Shown: positions 43,092-52,045, counted from the stretch's first letter. The stretch: 64,000 bases of DNA from Paenibacillus hemerocallicola (GCF_006265175.1 NZ_VDCQ01000023.1:53942-117941); one strand, 5' to 3'. The notes: generated by a model from the sequence alone, not told the origin. Translations and numbers: made by a program.

Positions 43092-43107
43092 TTTTACTCG
43101 CGTAAAA
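43092..43107. promoter_or_regulatory. LacI-type operator, site 2
   Basis: TTTTACTCGCGTAAAA repeats the pattern of site 1 with one mismatched pair and the same central CG. The centres are 79 bases apart, which would allow looping. Confidence 0.6.
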
Positions 43108-43127
43108 AATAATTTCAAGTATAAATT

Positions 43128-43294
43128 TCAATGCAGAAGCCAATCAGGCGCTGCTCCGGTCGATTGCCGGAGGATCAGTTCATGGTCGGCCGTGAAGCCG
43201 GAACGGGCGACCCCTCGTTCAAACGGCTTATGATCGCGTCGATCGTCGCCTGGCCGAATTCTGTTCGCGGGCAATGAATCGTCGTCCCTTGCTT
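43128..43294 (-). pseudogene. LacI-family regulator remnant (C-terminal end)
   Basis: On the minus strand one frame reads KQGTTIHCPRTEFGQATIDA then IISRLNE, and the next frame continues GFTADHELILRQSTGAAP to a stop. Together these form the standard end of LacI/GalR effector domains (PRxExGxxAxxxLLxxL, then HELIxRxST). A frameshift separates the halves and the DNA-binding domain and most of the effector domain are gone. It most likely once bound the two operators in front of the PhyH-like gene. Confidence 0.65.
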
Positions 43295-43577
43295 CGATGT
43301 ACTTTCACGATATCGGGGGTTGGGGGCTGTCAAGCCGGGAGTCGTAAATCGAAATTTTTATTATTTTCACATTTTCACATTTGTGTTACACTTTTTTAAG
43401 GTAACTTTAATATTCGTGGTATAAAATATTTCCAAAATCAATGGAATATTGAATACAGTCTTTTCGCATAATGCGATATACGCGGTTGAAAGCGGACTTT
43501 CGGCCGGAAAGGGTCCCGTCGCAGGCTTGCTCGCGAGGCTTGGCTTTTCCGGAACGTTACACGAGGGGGGATTTCGC

Positions 43578-43808
43578 ATGAAAACATTGATCCATTTTCA
43601 GAACAAGCTGGTACCGGTGTACGTCATAAACGCAACGTCCCAAAAATCGTTCAAGTTATTGCTGGAAACGTTGGAGACGAAATTCGCAACCGGCAAATCG
43701 GCGATGAAAAAATGTTTGGCATCGCTCATCAGCATCGAGATCGACGGCGGGGAAGCGATCCTGCACAGCTTCAGGGAAGAAGATTCGCTCGCCTTGTCGC
43801 TTTATTAA
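43578..43808 (+). CDS. Small hypothetical protein
   Basis: A 76-residue protein with start after GAGGGGGG. It alternates strands and helices (TLIHFQNKLVPVYVINATSQ, KSFKLLLETLETKF, ASLISIEIDGGEAILHSF). I do not recognise a family. The frame is open further upstream, but the ribosome binding site favours this Met. A strong terminator follows, supporting a real, singly transcribed gene. Confidence 0.65.
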   Translation: MKTLIHFQNKLVPVYVINATSQKSFKLLLETLETKFATGKSAMKKCLASLISIEIDGGEAILHSFREEDSLALSLY

Positions 43809-43817
43809 AACATGTGA

Positions 43818-43866
43818 AACGGCTGCTCCCAGGCTTGGCGCCTCGGGAACAGCCGTTTTTTTGTTT
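43818..43866 (+). terminator. Terminator after the small hypothetical gene
   Basis: AACGGCTGCTCCCAGGC pairs with GCCTCGGGAACAGCCGTT with small bulges, followed by a run of T. It also lies at the end of the convergent GntR-type gene. Confidence 0.9.
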
Positions 43867-43887
43867 TGCGAACAATTGCGCCCCGCC

Positions 43888-45282
43888 TTACAGCTTCTCC
43901 TCGAGCCGCTGCAGGACGGTCTCCAGATCGTCCATTCGGGACCAGTAAAACTTCATTTCGTTGCAGACTACGGCCATGTCGTCATACGGCATGTTCAAAT
44001 CCGTGTAGTAGCGGTAGGTAGGGATAATATCCCGATGCATCGCATAATGCGGAGGACGTCCGGGGAAAAGTCCCTCCTCCGCCGGTTCGTCCGTCGCAGC
44101 TTGCTTCAGCGCGGGGATGCGCAGCGTATGGTTGCGGATGCTGCGCTGCGCCTCATAGGAAAGCATATGGCGGATAAAAGCCTGTGCGGCCTCCTTGTGC
44201 CTCGACTTCGCGCTGATGCCGAGCGATATGACGTGGAGCAGCGTTCGCGGCTCCTTCAGATAAGGAATCGGAGCGATGTCGTAGGCAAAGGGCGAATCGC
44301 TCAGCAGGTGCAGACGATCATAGGTGGTAAGCACCATCGATACTTTTTGATTCAACAGCAGCCGGCATTCGTCCCGTTCATCGTCGGCCAGAAAGGACGG
44401 GAAGAAGCTTTGATCCCCGATAATTTCCATCATGCCCCGCATGCTTTCGATGAATTTCGGGTCGCGGAAATGGTAGCGCCCCTGTTCGTTCCGTTCGAAG
44501 GAAACTCCGTTTTGCACCAGAAACAGCGGCCACCGATTGTCCGAGGTCACATGGAAATAGAGACCGAGCCGGTCCTTGCCTTGCGACAGACGGATGGCGG
44601 CTTCCTTGATGTCATGCCAGGTCCAGCCGCTGTCGGGCTCCGCCACGTTCAGCTCGCGGAAATGGTCCTTGTTGTAGCACAGGATGACCGGAGAATAAAC
44701 GACCGGCTGCGCGTACTGCTTCCCACCATGCGCGAACGGAGCGTGCAAAAATGGAAAAACCTCTTCAACCGGCTCGATGGGCTCCAATATGCCACCTTCC
44801 CCGCCTTCGCCGGCCCCTTTCATCAATCGTTCGAAATGAGGCAGATTCAACATCATAATATCGTAGCTCTCCGTAAGCAGCTCGACTTCGTGCTTATCTA
44901 GAGAGTAAGGCAGCCGCATCTCCACGGGCTGCACCTGAATGCCCGGATGGCTTCGGGCAAATTGTTCGACCAGCTCGGGCAAATGCATCGTGTTTCTTAC
45001 CGTCGGATAATAGCCCAAACGGATCGTAGCCGTCTCGGTCCCGGCGGAAGCGGCGACTCTGGTGCCGATGCGGGGCACTTTCTCGATCAGCCCCTCGGCA
45101 ACCAGCACATCGAGTCCCTTGCGTACCGTGAAGTTGCTTAGATTGTAGTGTTCGCACAAAGCCAGCTCGGAAGGCAGGAAGTCGCCCGATTTCCGAAGGC
45201 CCGACACGATTTCTTTGCGTAACGTATCGATCATCTGCTCGAGCTTGCTGCGGGATACCGTGCGTTTTTGTTTGGTAATCAA
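43888..45282 (-). CDS. GntR-type regulator fused to a solute-binding-protein domain
   Basis: A 464-residue one-component regulator. Residues ~1-75 are a GntR winged helix (LEQMIDTLRKEIVSGLRKSGDFLPSELALCEHYNLSNFTVRKGLDVLVAEGLIEKVPRIGTRV in segments). From ~85 to the end it has the fold signature of ABC sugar-binding proteins: RLGYYPTVRNTMHLPELVEQF, YDIMMLNLPHFERL, PVVYSPVILCYNKDHFRELN and WTWHDIKEAAIRLS. There is no signal peptide or lipobox, so the binding domain works in the cytoplasm as a ligand sensor. A TTG start was chosen because GGAGG lies nine bases upstream. It is divergent from the MFS-amidohydrolase operon, which it probably controls. Confidence 0.88.
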   Translation of the reverse strand: MITKQKRTVSRSKLEQMIDTLRKEIVSGLRKSGDFLPSELALCEHYNLSNFTVRKGLDVLVAEGLIEKVPRIGTRVAASAGTETATIRLGYYPTVRNTMHLPELVEQFARSHPGIQVQPVEMRLPYSLDKHEVELLTESYDIMMLNLPHFERLMKGAGEGGEGGILEPIEPVEEVFPFLHAPFAHGGKQYAQPVVYSPVILCYNKDHFRELNVAEPDSGWTWHDIKEAAIRLSQGKDRLGLYFHVTSDNRWPLFLVQNGVSFERNEQGRYHFRDPKFIESMRGMMEIIGDQSFFPSFLADDERDECRLLLNQKVSMVLTTYDRLHLLSDSPFAYDIAPIPYLKEPRTLLHVISLGISAKSRHKEAAQAFIRHMLSYEAQRSIRNHTLRIPALKQAATDEPAEEGLFPGRPPHYAMHRDIIPTYRYYTDLNMPYDDMAVVCNEMKFYWSRMDDLETVLQRLEEKL

Positions 45283-45445
45283 CGAGAAGAACCTCCATGA
45301 CGATGAATGCGGATGCGGCAAAATAGCGGCATCGTTTTAAAGCAGAGTGCTTTATTAACGATTCAGACGTTTTTCTCATTTTACCGTACTTTAGTTGGCT
45401 TGTCGACATGCAACAAATTCGAAAACAGTAATATACCTCATTCTA

Positions 45446-45460
45446 CTTTGTTTTGATTTT
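45446..45460. promoter_or_regulatory. Inverted-repeat arm 1 in the divergent promoter region
   Basis: CTTTGTTTTGATTTT is the exact reverse complement of the 15 bases at 45619-45633. The arms lie 158 bases apart between two divergent genes. It may be one binding site for the GntR-type regulator. Confidence 0.55.
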
Positions 45461-45578
45461 AAAGAGCATGATTGAAACATTGCGCGAAATGTGGGTGTGC
45501 GAGCTTGAAGGCGTGATATTCGTAATAAAATCACTTGATTTTAGTCCGAAACCTCTCAATCCCGCTCGAAAAAAACCA

Positions 45579-45608
45579 TTGACACCGTTTGACGAACGGG
45601 GATATACT
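45579..45608 (+). promoter_or_regulatory. Sigma-A promoter of the MFS-amidohydrolase operon
   Basis: TTGACA at 45579-45584 and TATACT at 45603-45608 are separated by 18 bases. Transcription would begin near 45615, just before the second inverted-repeat arm. Confidence 0.7.
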
Positions 45609-45618
45609 ACAACTGAAA

Positions 45619-45633
45619 AAAATCAAAACAAAG
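45619..45633. promoter_or_regulatory. Inverted-repeat arm 2, at the operon's transcription start
   Basis: AAAATCAAAACAAAG is the exact reverse complement of 45446-45460. Its place at about +4 to +18 relative to the predicted start is classic for a repressor site. Confidence 0.6.
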
Positions 45634-45694
45634 CAATATAATACGGGGGTTCAACTTTTGCTTTAAATATGTTTTTGAGGGGGGCTGCTCTCGC

Positions 45695-46879
45695 TTGTAT
45701 GAGCGGATAAAAGATTGGGGTACAAAAGCCGATAAGCCGCTCTGCTTCACTTCGGCCTATTATGCGCTGATTTTTATGGCGACGGCCGCGTTCATCTCGT
45801 ATTTGCCTTTGTTTTATGCGGAGTTGGGCATCGGGGCTGCAGGAATCGGTATGTTGACGGCGCTGTCCTCTTTGGTCGGAGTCGCTGCTACTCCGCTATG
45901 GGGCACCATCGGCGACAGGGCGAAGGTGAAAAATCGGATTTTGTACATATGCCTATTGGCGACCGCTGCTGCGGTTTGGTTGATTCCGCTGTCGGGAAGC
46001 CGGTTCTGGCTGCTGGCCATCGTCCTGTGCCTATTCTTTTCGTTTCAATCGGCTATCAATCCGCTCAGCGACGCTATAACGCTGGAATTGGCCGCCAGAC
46101 ACCGGTTCCGGTTCTCTGTCGTTCGGACGGGGGGAGTGTTCGGATTCGCGGTTATGTCGGTGGTGGCCGGCAGTCTGATTGCCCGCAGTACGACCGCCAT
46201 GTTTCTTTTGTACAGCTTGCTGACGGTCGCAGCCTGGTTATGCTGCACTCGCCTGACTGAGGTGGAAGGCCGCCAGCGCGACAGACGGATCATCCCGTTC
46301 TGGGAGGTGCTGCGCAGTCGGTCCTTGCGCCGCCTGTACGCTTACGTACTCGTGCTCGGTACGGCGCTCGGCTTCTACATTTCATTTCATGCGATATACA
46401 CCGTCAGACAAGGGATTTCCATGGAATGGCTCGGATTGACGATTACGGCGGGCTCGTTAAGCCAGCTTCCGGTCACGATCTATTTCGACAAGCTGCACGC
46501 GCGGCTCGGTATGAACCGGCTGCTCCTGATTGCCGGCATGCTCCATGCCCTGCGCTGGCTGCTGTACGCATGCTGGCTCAATCCTTACACGCTGTTGTTC
46601 CTTTCTCTGCTTCACGGGGGAACGTTTATCCTCGTCTATATGTGCATCGCTCGTTATGTGCATGAGCATATCCGCGCCGAGCTGAAGGTGAGCGGCCAAA
46701 TGATGAACTTTATCGTCCTGAACGGGGCGGGACGGATCATCGGCGCTTTGCTGGGCGGCGCGGGCGCCGAATATTTCGGGTATGGCACCGTCTTCGCGGC
46801 ATTGGGCGCATGCAGCTTGGCGGCGGCCGTTATCTTCGGGCTGTCGATGCGCAAGCGCCATAGCCGGATATTGATATAA
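45695..46879 (+). CDS. MFS transporter (sugar/nucleoside symporter-like)
   Basis: A 394-residue transporter with 12 predicted membrane segments and the MFS_1-like pattern (SAYYALIFMATAAFISYLPLFYAELGI, TPLWGTIGDRAKVKNRIL, NPLSDAITLELAARHRFRF). The resemblance to LacY/nucleoside-symporter-like proteins suggests uptake of a sugar-like compound. TTG start after GAGGGGGG. It is the first gene of a likely operon that continues with a pyruvyltransferase-like gene only 11 bases on, and it is divergent from the GntR-binding-protein fusion. Confidence 0.85.
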   Translation: MYERIKDWGTKADKPLCFTSAYYALIFMATAAFISYLPLFYAELGIGAAGIGMLTALSSLVGVAATPLWGTIGDRAKVKNRILYICLLATAAAVWLIPLSGSRFWLLAIVLCLFFSFQSAINPLSDAITLELAARHRFRFSVVRTGGVFGFAVMSVVAGSLIARSTTAMFLLYSLLTVAAWLCCTRLTEVEGRQRDRRIIPFWEVLRSRSLRRLYAYVLVLGTALGFYISFHAIYTVRQGISMEWLGLTITAGSLSQLPVTIYFDKLHARLGMNRLLLIAGMLHALRWLLYACWLNPYTLLFLSLLHGGTFILVYMCIARYVHEHIRAELKVSGQMMNFIVLNGAGRIIGALLGGAGAEYFGYGTVFAALGACSLAAAVIFGLSMRKRHSRILI

Positions 46880-46890
46880 GGAGCATGTGG

Positions 46891-48285
46891 ATGGAGAAGC
46901 ATTTGTTCGCGGCGTATGCCTGGAGCTTTCACCATGTCGGAGATACGAGCATTATGCCCGGACTTCTGAGCACCGTTCATCGGCAAAAGCCCGGAGTGCC
47001 CGTACACGTTATGGCCTATCAGGTCGAGTCGCATCGCGATTATCCTCAAGTCGGGACGTATTTGCGGCAGTTTTCGCCGAACAGCACGGTTCATCCGAAC
47101 GTATTTCGCCGGATGCTTCAAGACAACGAAGCGGGATGCGACGCCTGGCGGTCTTTTGTACAGCGATGGGGAAGGCTCGCACTGGAAAATTTTGAGAAGG
47201 GCCGTCTTGGCGAGCGGGAAAGCGCCTATATCGCCCATGATCTGCTTGAGCGATTGCCTTTGGAACTGTTGGAAGAATTGCGGCGGAACAAGCCGGAGAT
47301 TGCGATGGCGATCGCCGATGCCGGCTTCGCGGTATACAACTCCTCAACGTCGCTCAGCTACGGTCGCCTCGGAGTACGCAATCTATGGAAAGCCATACTT
47401 CCGATGATGATGCCGATGCTCATAGCCCGCGCGGCCAATGTGCCGTACGGATTCAGTCCCTTGTCGTTCGAAGCGCTGGATTGGCCGATTCCGCTTCTAT
47501 ACAGGCCGTTGTTCGGAGATGCCCGATTCCTGTACTGCCGGGATTCCGATTCTCTGCGGCATTTGCAGCAGCATGGCCTATTGAACCGGAGCTCCGGAGT
47601 GCGGCCCGACAATTGCCTGTACTTCGAAGGCGATGACGAGCCTTGGGCGGAGAGCTTCATGGAGGCGCACGGATTGAAGGATAAAGGCTTCATCGGTCTG
47701 ATGCTGCGCATCCCCGACCCGGCGCCGGGCTCCGGCGATCCGCTGACAAGCTCGGTAAGTGCCGGACGGATTGCCGGACATATGCGCAAGAATAAAGAGT
47801 TTTTGGAACGATGGATAGCGGAGACCGGCATGAAGGTGCTGATCTGTCACGAGACCACGGCTTCGATCAACATGTCGCGGGAAGCGTTATGGGGCATCCT
47901 GTCCGAGGAAATCCGGGAGCACTGCGTCTACATGGACGATTTCTGGAATGCCGGGCAAGCCCGTTCCATGTATAGGAGGATGCGCATGCTCGTCAGCATG
48001 GAGCTTCACTCGGCCTTGCTTGCTCTGACTGCCGGAACTCCGGTCATCCATCATCCTCTGTCCGAATCCGGCCGCAAGAAAGAAATGCTCCACGATTACG
48101 GCATCGGGGACTGGCTGCTCGATATGGACGCATGTACGTCTGACGAGCTTGCGGCCGTCGCGGTCCGCATTCATAAGCATTATCCGGAATCCGAACGGCG
48201 GGTTCGGGAGCTGATGTCCGCGCTGCGGCATATGGGCGACGCCACGGTAAGCGAAATGGCGCTTAACTGGAGATGCGACCCATGA
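46891..48285 (+). CDS. Polysaccharide pyruvyltransferase-like protein
   Basis: A 464-residue cytoplasmic protein of two Rossmann-like halves. The N-terminal HHVGDTSIMPGLLSTVH resembles the GD-x-x-I motif of pyruvyltransferases (CsaB/WcaK), and the C-terminal MELHSALLALTAGTPVIHHPLSESGRKKEMLHDYGIGDWLL matches the conserved RxHxxxxAxxxGxPV region (His kept). Such enzymes add pyruvate ketals to sugars from phosphoenolpyruvate. It is unusual in an operon with an importer and amidohydrolases, so a different reaction is possible. The start follows AAGGAG by seven bases. The stop overlaps the next start (ATGA). Confidence 0.7.
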   Translation: MEKHLFAAYAWSFHHVGDTSIMPGLLSTVHRQKPGVPVHVMAYQVESHRDYPQVGTYLRQFSPNSTVHPNVFRRMLQDNEAGCDAWRSFVQRWGRLALENFEKGRLGERESAYIAHDLLERLPLELLEELRRNKPEIAMAIADAGFAVYNSSTSLSYGRLGVRNLWKAILPMMMPMLIARAANVPYGFSPLSFEALDWPIPLLYRPLFGDARFLYCRDSDSLRHLQQHGLLNRSSGVRPDNCLYFEGDDEPWAESFMEAHGLKDKGFIGLMLRIPDPAPGSGDPLTSSVSAGRIAGHMRKNKEFLERWIAETGMKVLICHETTASINMSREALWGILSEEIREHCVYMDDFWNAGQARSMYRRMRMLVSMELHSALLALTAGTPVIHHPLSESGRKKEMLHDYGIGDWLLDMDACTSDELAAVAVRIHKHYPESERRVRELMSALRHMGDATVSEMALNWRCDP

Positions 48286-49463
48286 GTCGGGGGATGACGT
48301 CCTATCTGCTCCAAGTAGGACGGCTCATAGACGGTACCGGAAGGGCGGAGATAGCCGACGCCTCCATTCTGATCGAGCAGGGCCGCATCCGCTATGCGGG
48401 TCCCCGGCGGGAGGCGCCGCCCGCCGGGGATGCGGTCGTCATGGACGCGGAGGAGATGACTGCGCTTCCCGGCTTGATCGACGGGCACAACGGACTGACG
48501 GGCGAGATGAGCTCGGTGTCTGCGCTTAAAGGTTACCTGGAACACGGAGTAACGACGGTTGCCACCTTTCTCGGCAATGCGGCGGGCAGAGCCCCGGCCA
48601 TTCCGCTTCGTGAAGCTATCCGCAGAGGGGAACTGCCGGGATGTGCGAGCCTCGTCGTCGGCTATATCGTGAACGGCTCGAACGCCTTCCAGCGCGGAGA
48701 GACGGCGGATGGTCCTTGGGAGATCCGGCGCGCGGTTCACAGGGCTGCCGAGGCGGGAGCGGATTTTATCAAAGCCGCCGCTACGGGAAGCTTCACGGAT
48801 GTCCGGCACCGGACCTATACCCGGGAGGAGCTGGAGGCGCTCGCAGACGAAGCGCACAGTTGGGGGCTTCCCGTCGTCATCCATGCGCATACGCAGCCCG
48901 GTCTGGACCGCTCGATCGAAGCCGGGGCCGATCTGATCGTTCACGGCTGCTTCGCGGATCCGGCGGCCATCGATCGCATGGCCCGGCGGGGCGCGACGTA
49001 TATGCCTACGCTGCGCGTCACGAGCGCGCGCAACGTATCCGGCTTCTCCGACGAGCCTTCCGTATATGCAAGCATGTCGGAAGCTCAGCCCGCGCATCGC
49101 GCAGCCGTTCGCCGGGCGATACGGAATGGCGTCGGAATAGCGCTGGGCAGCCATGGTCCGGGCTTGAAAAGCGTTTGGCCGCACAGCGGAGAGACGACCG
49201 CCTTCGAGCTGGCCGAGCTTGTACGCTGCGGGCTGTCGCCGCTGCAGGCGATCTCCGCGGGCACGCTGCAAACCGCCCGCGCCTTCCGTCTGGACGGCCG
49301 GCTAGGGTCGCTGTCCCCGGGCAAGCAGGCCGACGTGCTCTGCATTCGCGGCAATCCGCTGCAACGGATCGAGCTGCTGCGGGAGCAGGAGCGGGTGGCG
49401 CTCGTGTTCCGCCACGGCCGGCTCGAATACGTGGGAGGTACTTTCCGCGGACGTCTGCAATAA
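48282..49463 (+). CDS. Amidohydrolase-family protein, tandem paralogue 1 (altered metal site)
   Basis: A 393-residue imidazolonepropionase/prolidase-like amidohydrolase. The usual PGLIDxHxH reads PGLIDGHNG (residues 64-71), so the second His is Gly. The Lys in ADFIKAAATG, and the His residues in VVIHAHTQPG and LIVHGCF, are kept. The Asp expected near the C-terminus is replaced by His (GSHGPG). The rest of the barrel and the ending SLSPGKQADVLCIRGNPLQRIELL are normal. Two close paralogues follow. With half of a typical binuclear site gone it may use a single metal or a new chemistry. Confidence 0.85.
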   Translation: MSRGMTSYLLQVGRLIDGTGRAEIADASILIEQGRIRYAGPRREAPPAGDAVVMDAEEMTALPGLIDGHNGLTGEMSSVSALKGYLEHGVTTVATFLGNAAGRAPAIPLREAIRRGELPGCASLVVGYIVNGSNAFQRGETADGPWEIRRAVHRAAEAGADFIKAAATGSFTDVRHRTYTREELEALADEAHSWGLPVVIHAHTQPGLDRSIEAGADLIVHGCFADPAAIDRMARRGATYMPTLRVTSARNVSGFSDEPSVYASMSEAQPAHRAAVRRAIRNGVGIALGSHGPGLKSVWPHSGETTAFELAELVRCGLSPLQAISAGTLQTARAFRLDGRLGSLSPGKQADVLCIRGNPLQRIELLREQERVALVFRHGRLEYVGGTFRGRLQ

Positions 49464-49588
49464 TCAGAGCCGCAGTACTTTCGCGAACCGGTCCGCGGCG
49501 CGTACCGCAAATGATCGCAACCGGCGTCTTCCCAGGCGGGCGACGGCAGTTGCTTCAGATAACGAACCTATAAACGGAGGGGAAACAA

Positions 49589-50803
49589 ATGGCAAAAGCG
49601 CCAACTTATTTGATTCACGCGGCAAGAGTAATCGACGGCACAGGGAAAGCTCCCATGGAGAAAGCATCGGTTCTGATCAGCGAAGGAAAGATTGTATATG
49701 TCGGCCCCAAAGAGCGGGCTCCGGCGCCGGAGGGCGTACAAATCATCGACGCGCCCGATCTGACCGTGATGCCGGGCTTGATCGACGGACATAACGGCAT
49801 CAGCGGTTCGTTGGGCGCTGTCAAGAAACTGCGCTGTTATGTGCAGTACGGCATTACGACGGCTATTTCGTTTCACGGCAACAGACAAGGAAATCCGACG
49901 CTGCCGACGCGCGATATGATCGAAAGAGGCGAATTGCGCGGATGCGCGCAGCTTGTCGTCGGGCATGCGGTCAATTGCACGCACGGCCATAACAAGGGGC
50001 GGCTCGCCGACGGTCCGTGGGAAGTTCGCAAGGCGGTCCGCGAGATGCTGGAGCAGGGCGCGGAGTTTATTAAGACGGCGGCGTCCGGAGGCTTCTGGTA
50101 CGAGAATGAATCGATGAGCTCGCCGAACTACACCCAGGAGGAAATGAACGCTTTAGTAGATGAGACGCACGCCTGGGGCAAAATCGTCGGGGTGCACGTG
50201 CATACGCAGCCGGGTCTGGATCGGGCCATCAAGGCGGGAGCGGACATCATCTATCACGGTTGTCAGATCGATGCGGCGGCAGTCGAGAAAATGGTCGAGA
50301 AAGGAATCTGGTACATCCCGACTTTGAAAGTGACCCATCCGCGGAACATCGCCGCTTGGGTAGATCGTCCATGGATGCGCGCGGAGATGGAGGCGTGCAC
50401 GGACGTTCATCGCGAGGGGGTAAAGCTGGCCGTCAAGCTGGGCGGGAAGGTGGCGATGGGCTCGGACGGTCCCGGTACCCGCTACACGTGGCTGTACGGA
50501 GAAAATTCCGTATTCGAGGTGGCTGAATTGGTCAACTGCGGCATGACCCCGCTGCAAGCGATTTGCGCCAGCACGCTGCAGACGGCGAAGGCGTACCGCA
50601 TCGATCATCGCGTCGGTTCCCTGGAAGCGGGCAAGCAGGCGGATATACTGTGCGTGCAGGGCAATCCTCTTGAAGATATCGAGCAACTGCAGGATCAGAA
50701 CCGCGTCTCGCTCGTGTTCCTGAAAGGGAAGGTGGAGTATGCCGGCAACGCATACCGCGATTATTTCTCCATTCGCGACGAGGACGAGATCAAGCCGTTA
50801 TGA
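49589..50803 (+). CDS. Amidohydrolase-family protein, tandem paralogue 2
   Basis: A 404-residue paralogue of its neighbours. PGLIDGHNG again lacks the second His (His68 kept, Gly70). The Lys (EFIKTAASGG), two His (GVHVHTQPG, IIYHGCQ) and, unlike the other two, the C-terminal Asp (GSDGPG) are present, so it has the most complete site of the three. The start follows GGAGGGG. It is separated from paralogue 1 by 125 bases with no terminator and overlaps paralogue 3 by four bases. Confidence 0.87.
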   Translation: MAKAPTYLIHAARVIDGTGKAPMEKASVLISEGKIVYVGPKERAPAPEGVQIIDAPDLTVMPGLIDGHNGISGSLGAVKKLRCYVQYGITTAISFHGNRQGNPTLPTRDMIERGELRGCAQLVVGHAVNCTHGHNKGRLADGPWEVRKAVREMLEQGAEFIKTAASGGFWYENESMSSPNYTQEEMNALVDETHAWGKIVGVHVHTQPGLDRAIKAGADIIYHGCQIDAAAVEKMVEKGIWYIPTLKVTHPRNIAAWVDRPWMRAEMEACTDVHREGVKLAVKLGGKVAMGSDGPGTRYTWLYGENSVFEVAELVNCGMTPLQAICASTLQTAKAYRIDHRVGSLEAGKQADILCVQGNPLEDIEQLQDQNRVSLVFLKGKVEYAGNAYRDYFSIRDEDEIKPL

Positions 50804-51990
50804 GCAGGCGGCGTCCGGACTATGTCATTCATGCCGGCAAAGTAATCGACGGCACGGGGAGAGAGCCGCTTAACAATGCGGCGGTGCTGATCCGCGAAGG
50901 AGTCATTCGGTATGTCGGAGCCGGAGGCGGATTGCCCGCGCACGACGACGCGATCGTCATCGACGCGTCGAAGCTGACGGTCATGCCGGGCTTGATCGAC
51001 GGGGATTCCGGCTTCTCCGGTGCGTTGGGCACCGTACAGGCGCTGCAGGCGTATCTTCGGTACGGTGTAACGACGATTGCGACGTTCAATGGCATCTCGC
51101 CGGGTAAACCGCCGGCCGCCGGTCTGCGGGATGCGGTGGAGAAAGGAATTTTGCGAGGCTGCTCGCGCCTTCTCGTCGGCCATGTCGTGAACGCGACGAA
51201 CGGACACAATCGCGGGCGTACCGCCGACGGACCATGGGAGATTCGCCGGGCCGTGCGCGAGACGGCCGAGGCGGGAGCCGATTTCATCAAGACAGCGGCG
51301 ACGGGCGGGTTCGTCGACACGGCGGACGGCGAAGGCGTCCATACGCTGAGCTATACCGCCGAAGAGCTGAATGCGCTCGTCGACGAAGCGCATGCCTGGG
51401 GATTGAAGGTGAACATCCACGCCCATAGTCAGCCCGGGCTCGATCGGGCCATCGAAGCCGGAGCGGACCGGATTATGCACGGCTGCTTTATGGACGATGC
51501 CGCTGTCGCGAAAATGGCCGAGCGGGGTACGTGGTATATTCCTACATTAAGAATTACGAGCCGGCTTAATATGGCGGCGTTCCGGGCGGGGGTGCTGGAC
51601 AAAAAAGAAGCTTCCCACGATGTTCACCGTGCAGGCGTGCGCAGCGCCATCGCGAAAGGCGTTCCTATCGCTTTGGGCAGCCACGGTCCGGGTCCCGGGG
51701 CGATCTGGAAGCTCGGAGAATCGACTGCGGTCGAGCTCGCCGAACTAGTCGAATGCGGGTTGACTCCGCTTGCGGCGATAGCCGTCGGCACGCTGCATAC
51801 GGCGAGGGCGTACGCGATCGATCATCGCGTCGGATCGCTGGAGGCTGGCAAGCAGGCGGATATCGTCTGCCTGGCGGGCGATCCGTCGGAGCGCATCGAA
51901 TTGCTGCGGGATCCCGGCAACATAGCTGTCGTTTTCCAGAAAGGCCGTGTCGAGCATGCTTCCTTCGGGTTTCGGGAGTATGCCGAATGA
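50800..51990 (+). CDS. Amidohydrolase-family protein, tandem paralogue 3 (most altered metal site)
   Basis: A 396-residue paralogue. Here both His of the HxH motif are gone (PGLIDGDSG, Asp69 and Gly71) and the C-terminal Asp is His (GSHGPG). The Lys (DFIKTAATGG) and the two later His (NIHAHSQPG, RIMHGCF) remain. The ending SLEAGKQADIVCLAGDPSERIELL is normal, so the gene is intact rather than decaying. It is translationally coupled to paralogue 2 (ATGA). A heteromeric complex with paralogue 2, or a changed reaction, would explain retention. Confidence 0.85.
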   Translation: MSRRRPDYVIHAGKVIDGTGREPLNNAAVLIREGVIRYVGAGGGLPAHDDAIVIDASKLTVMPGLIDGDSGFSGALGTVQALQAYLRYGVTTIATFNGISPGKPPAAGLRDAVEKGILRGCSRLLVGHVVNATNGHNRGRTADGPWEIRRAVRETAEAGADFIKTAATGGFVDTADGEGVHTLSYTAEELNALVDEAHAWGLKVNIHAHSQPGLDRAIEAGADRIMHGCFMDDAAVAKMAERGTWYIPTLRITSRLNMAAFRAGVLDKKEASHDVHRAGVRSAIAKGVPIALGSHGPGPGAIWKLGESTAVELAELVECGLTPLAAIAVGTLHTARAYAIDHRVGSLEAGKQADIVCLAGDPSERIELLRDPGNIAVVFQKGRVEHASFGFREYAE

Positions 51991-52045
51991 AGCGCGGATT
52001 GCCGCAGGGCTGCAGGGCGTCGGAGAGCCGGTATGCGTACGGTCC

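Noticed and set aside
43861..44901. Plus-strand open frame of 346 codons opposite the GntR-type fusion gene.
   Set aside because: There is no domain, and the minus strand encodes a clear regulator with TTG start and ribosome binding site.
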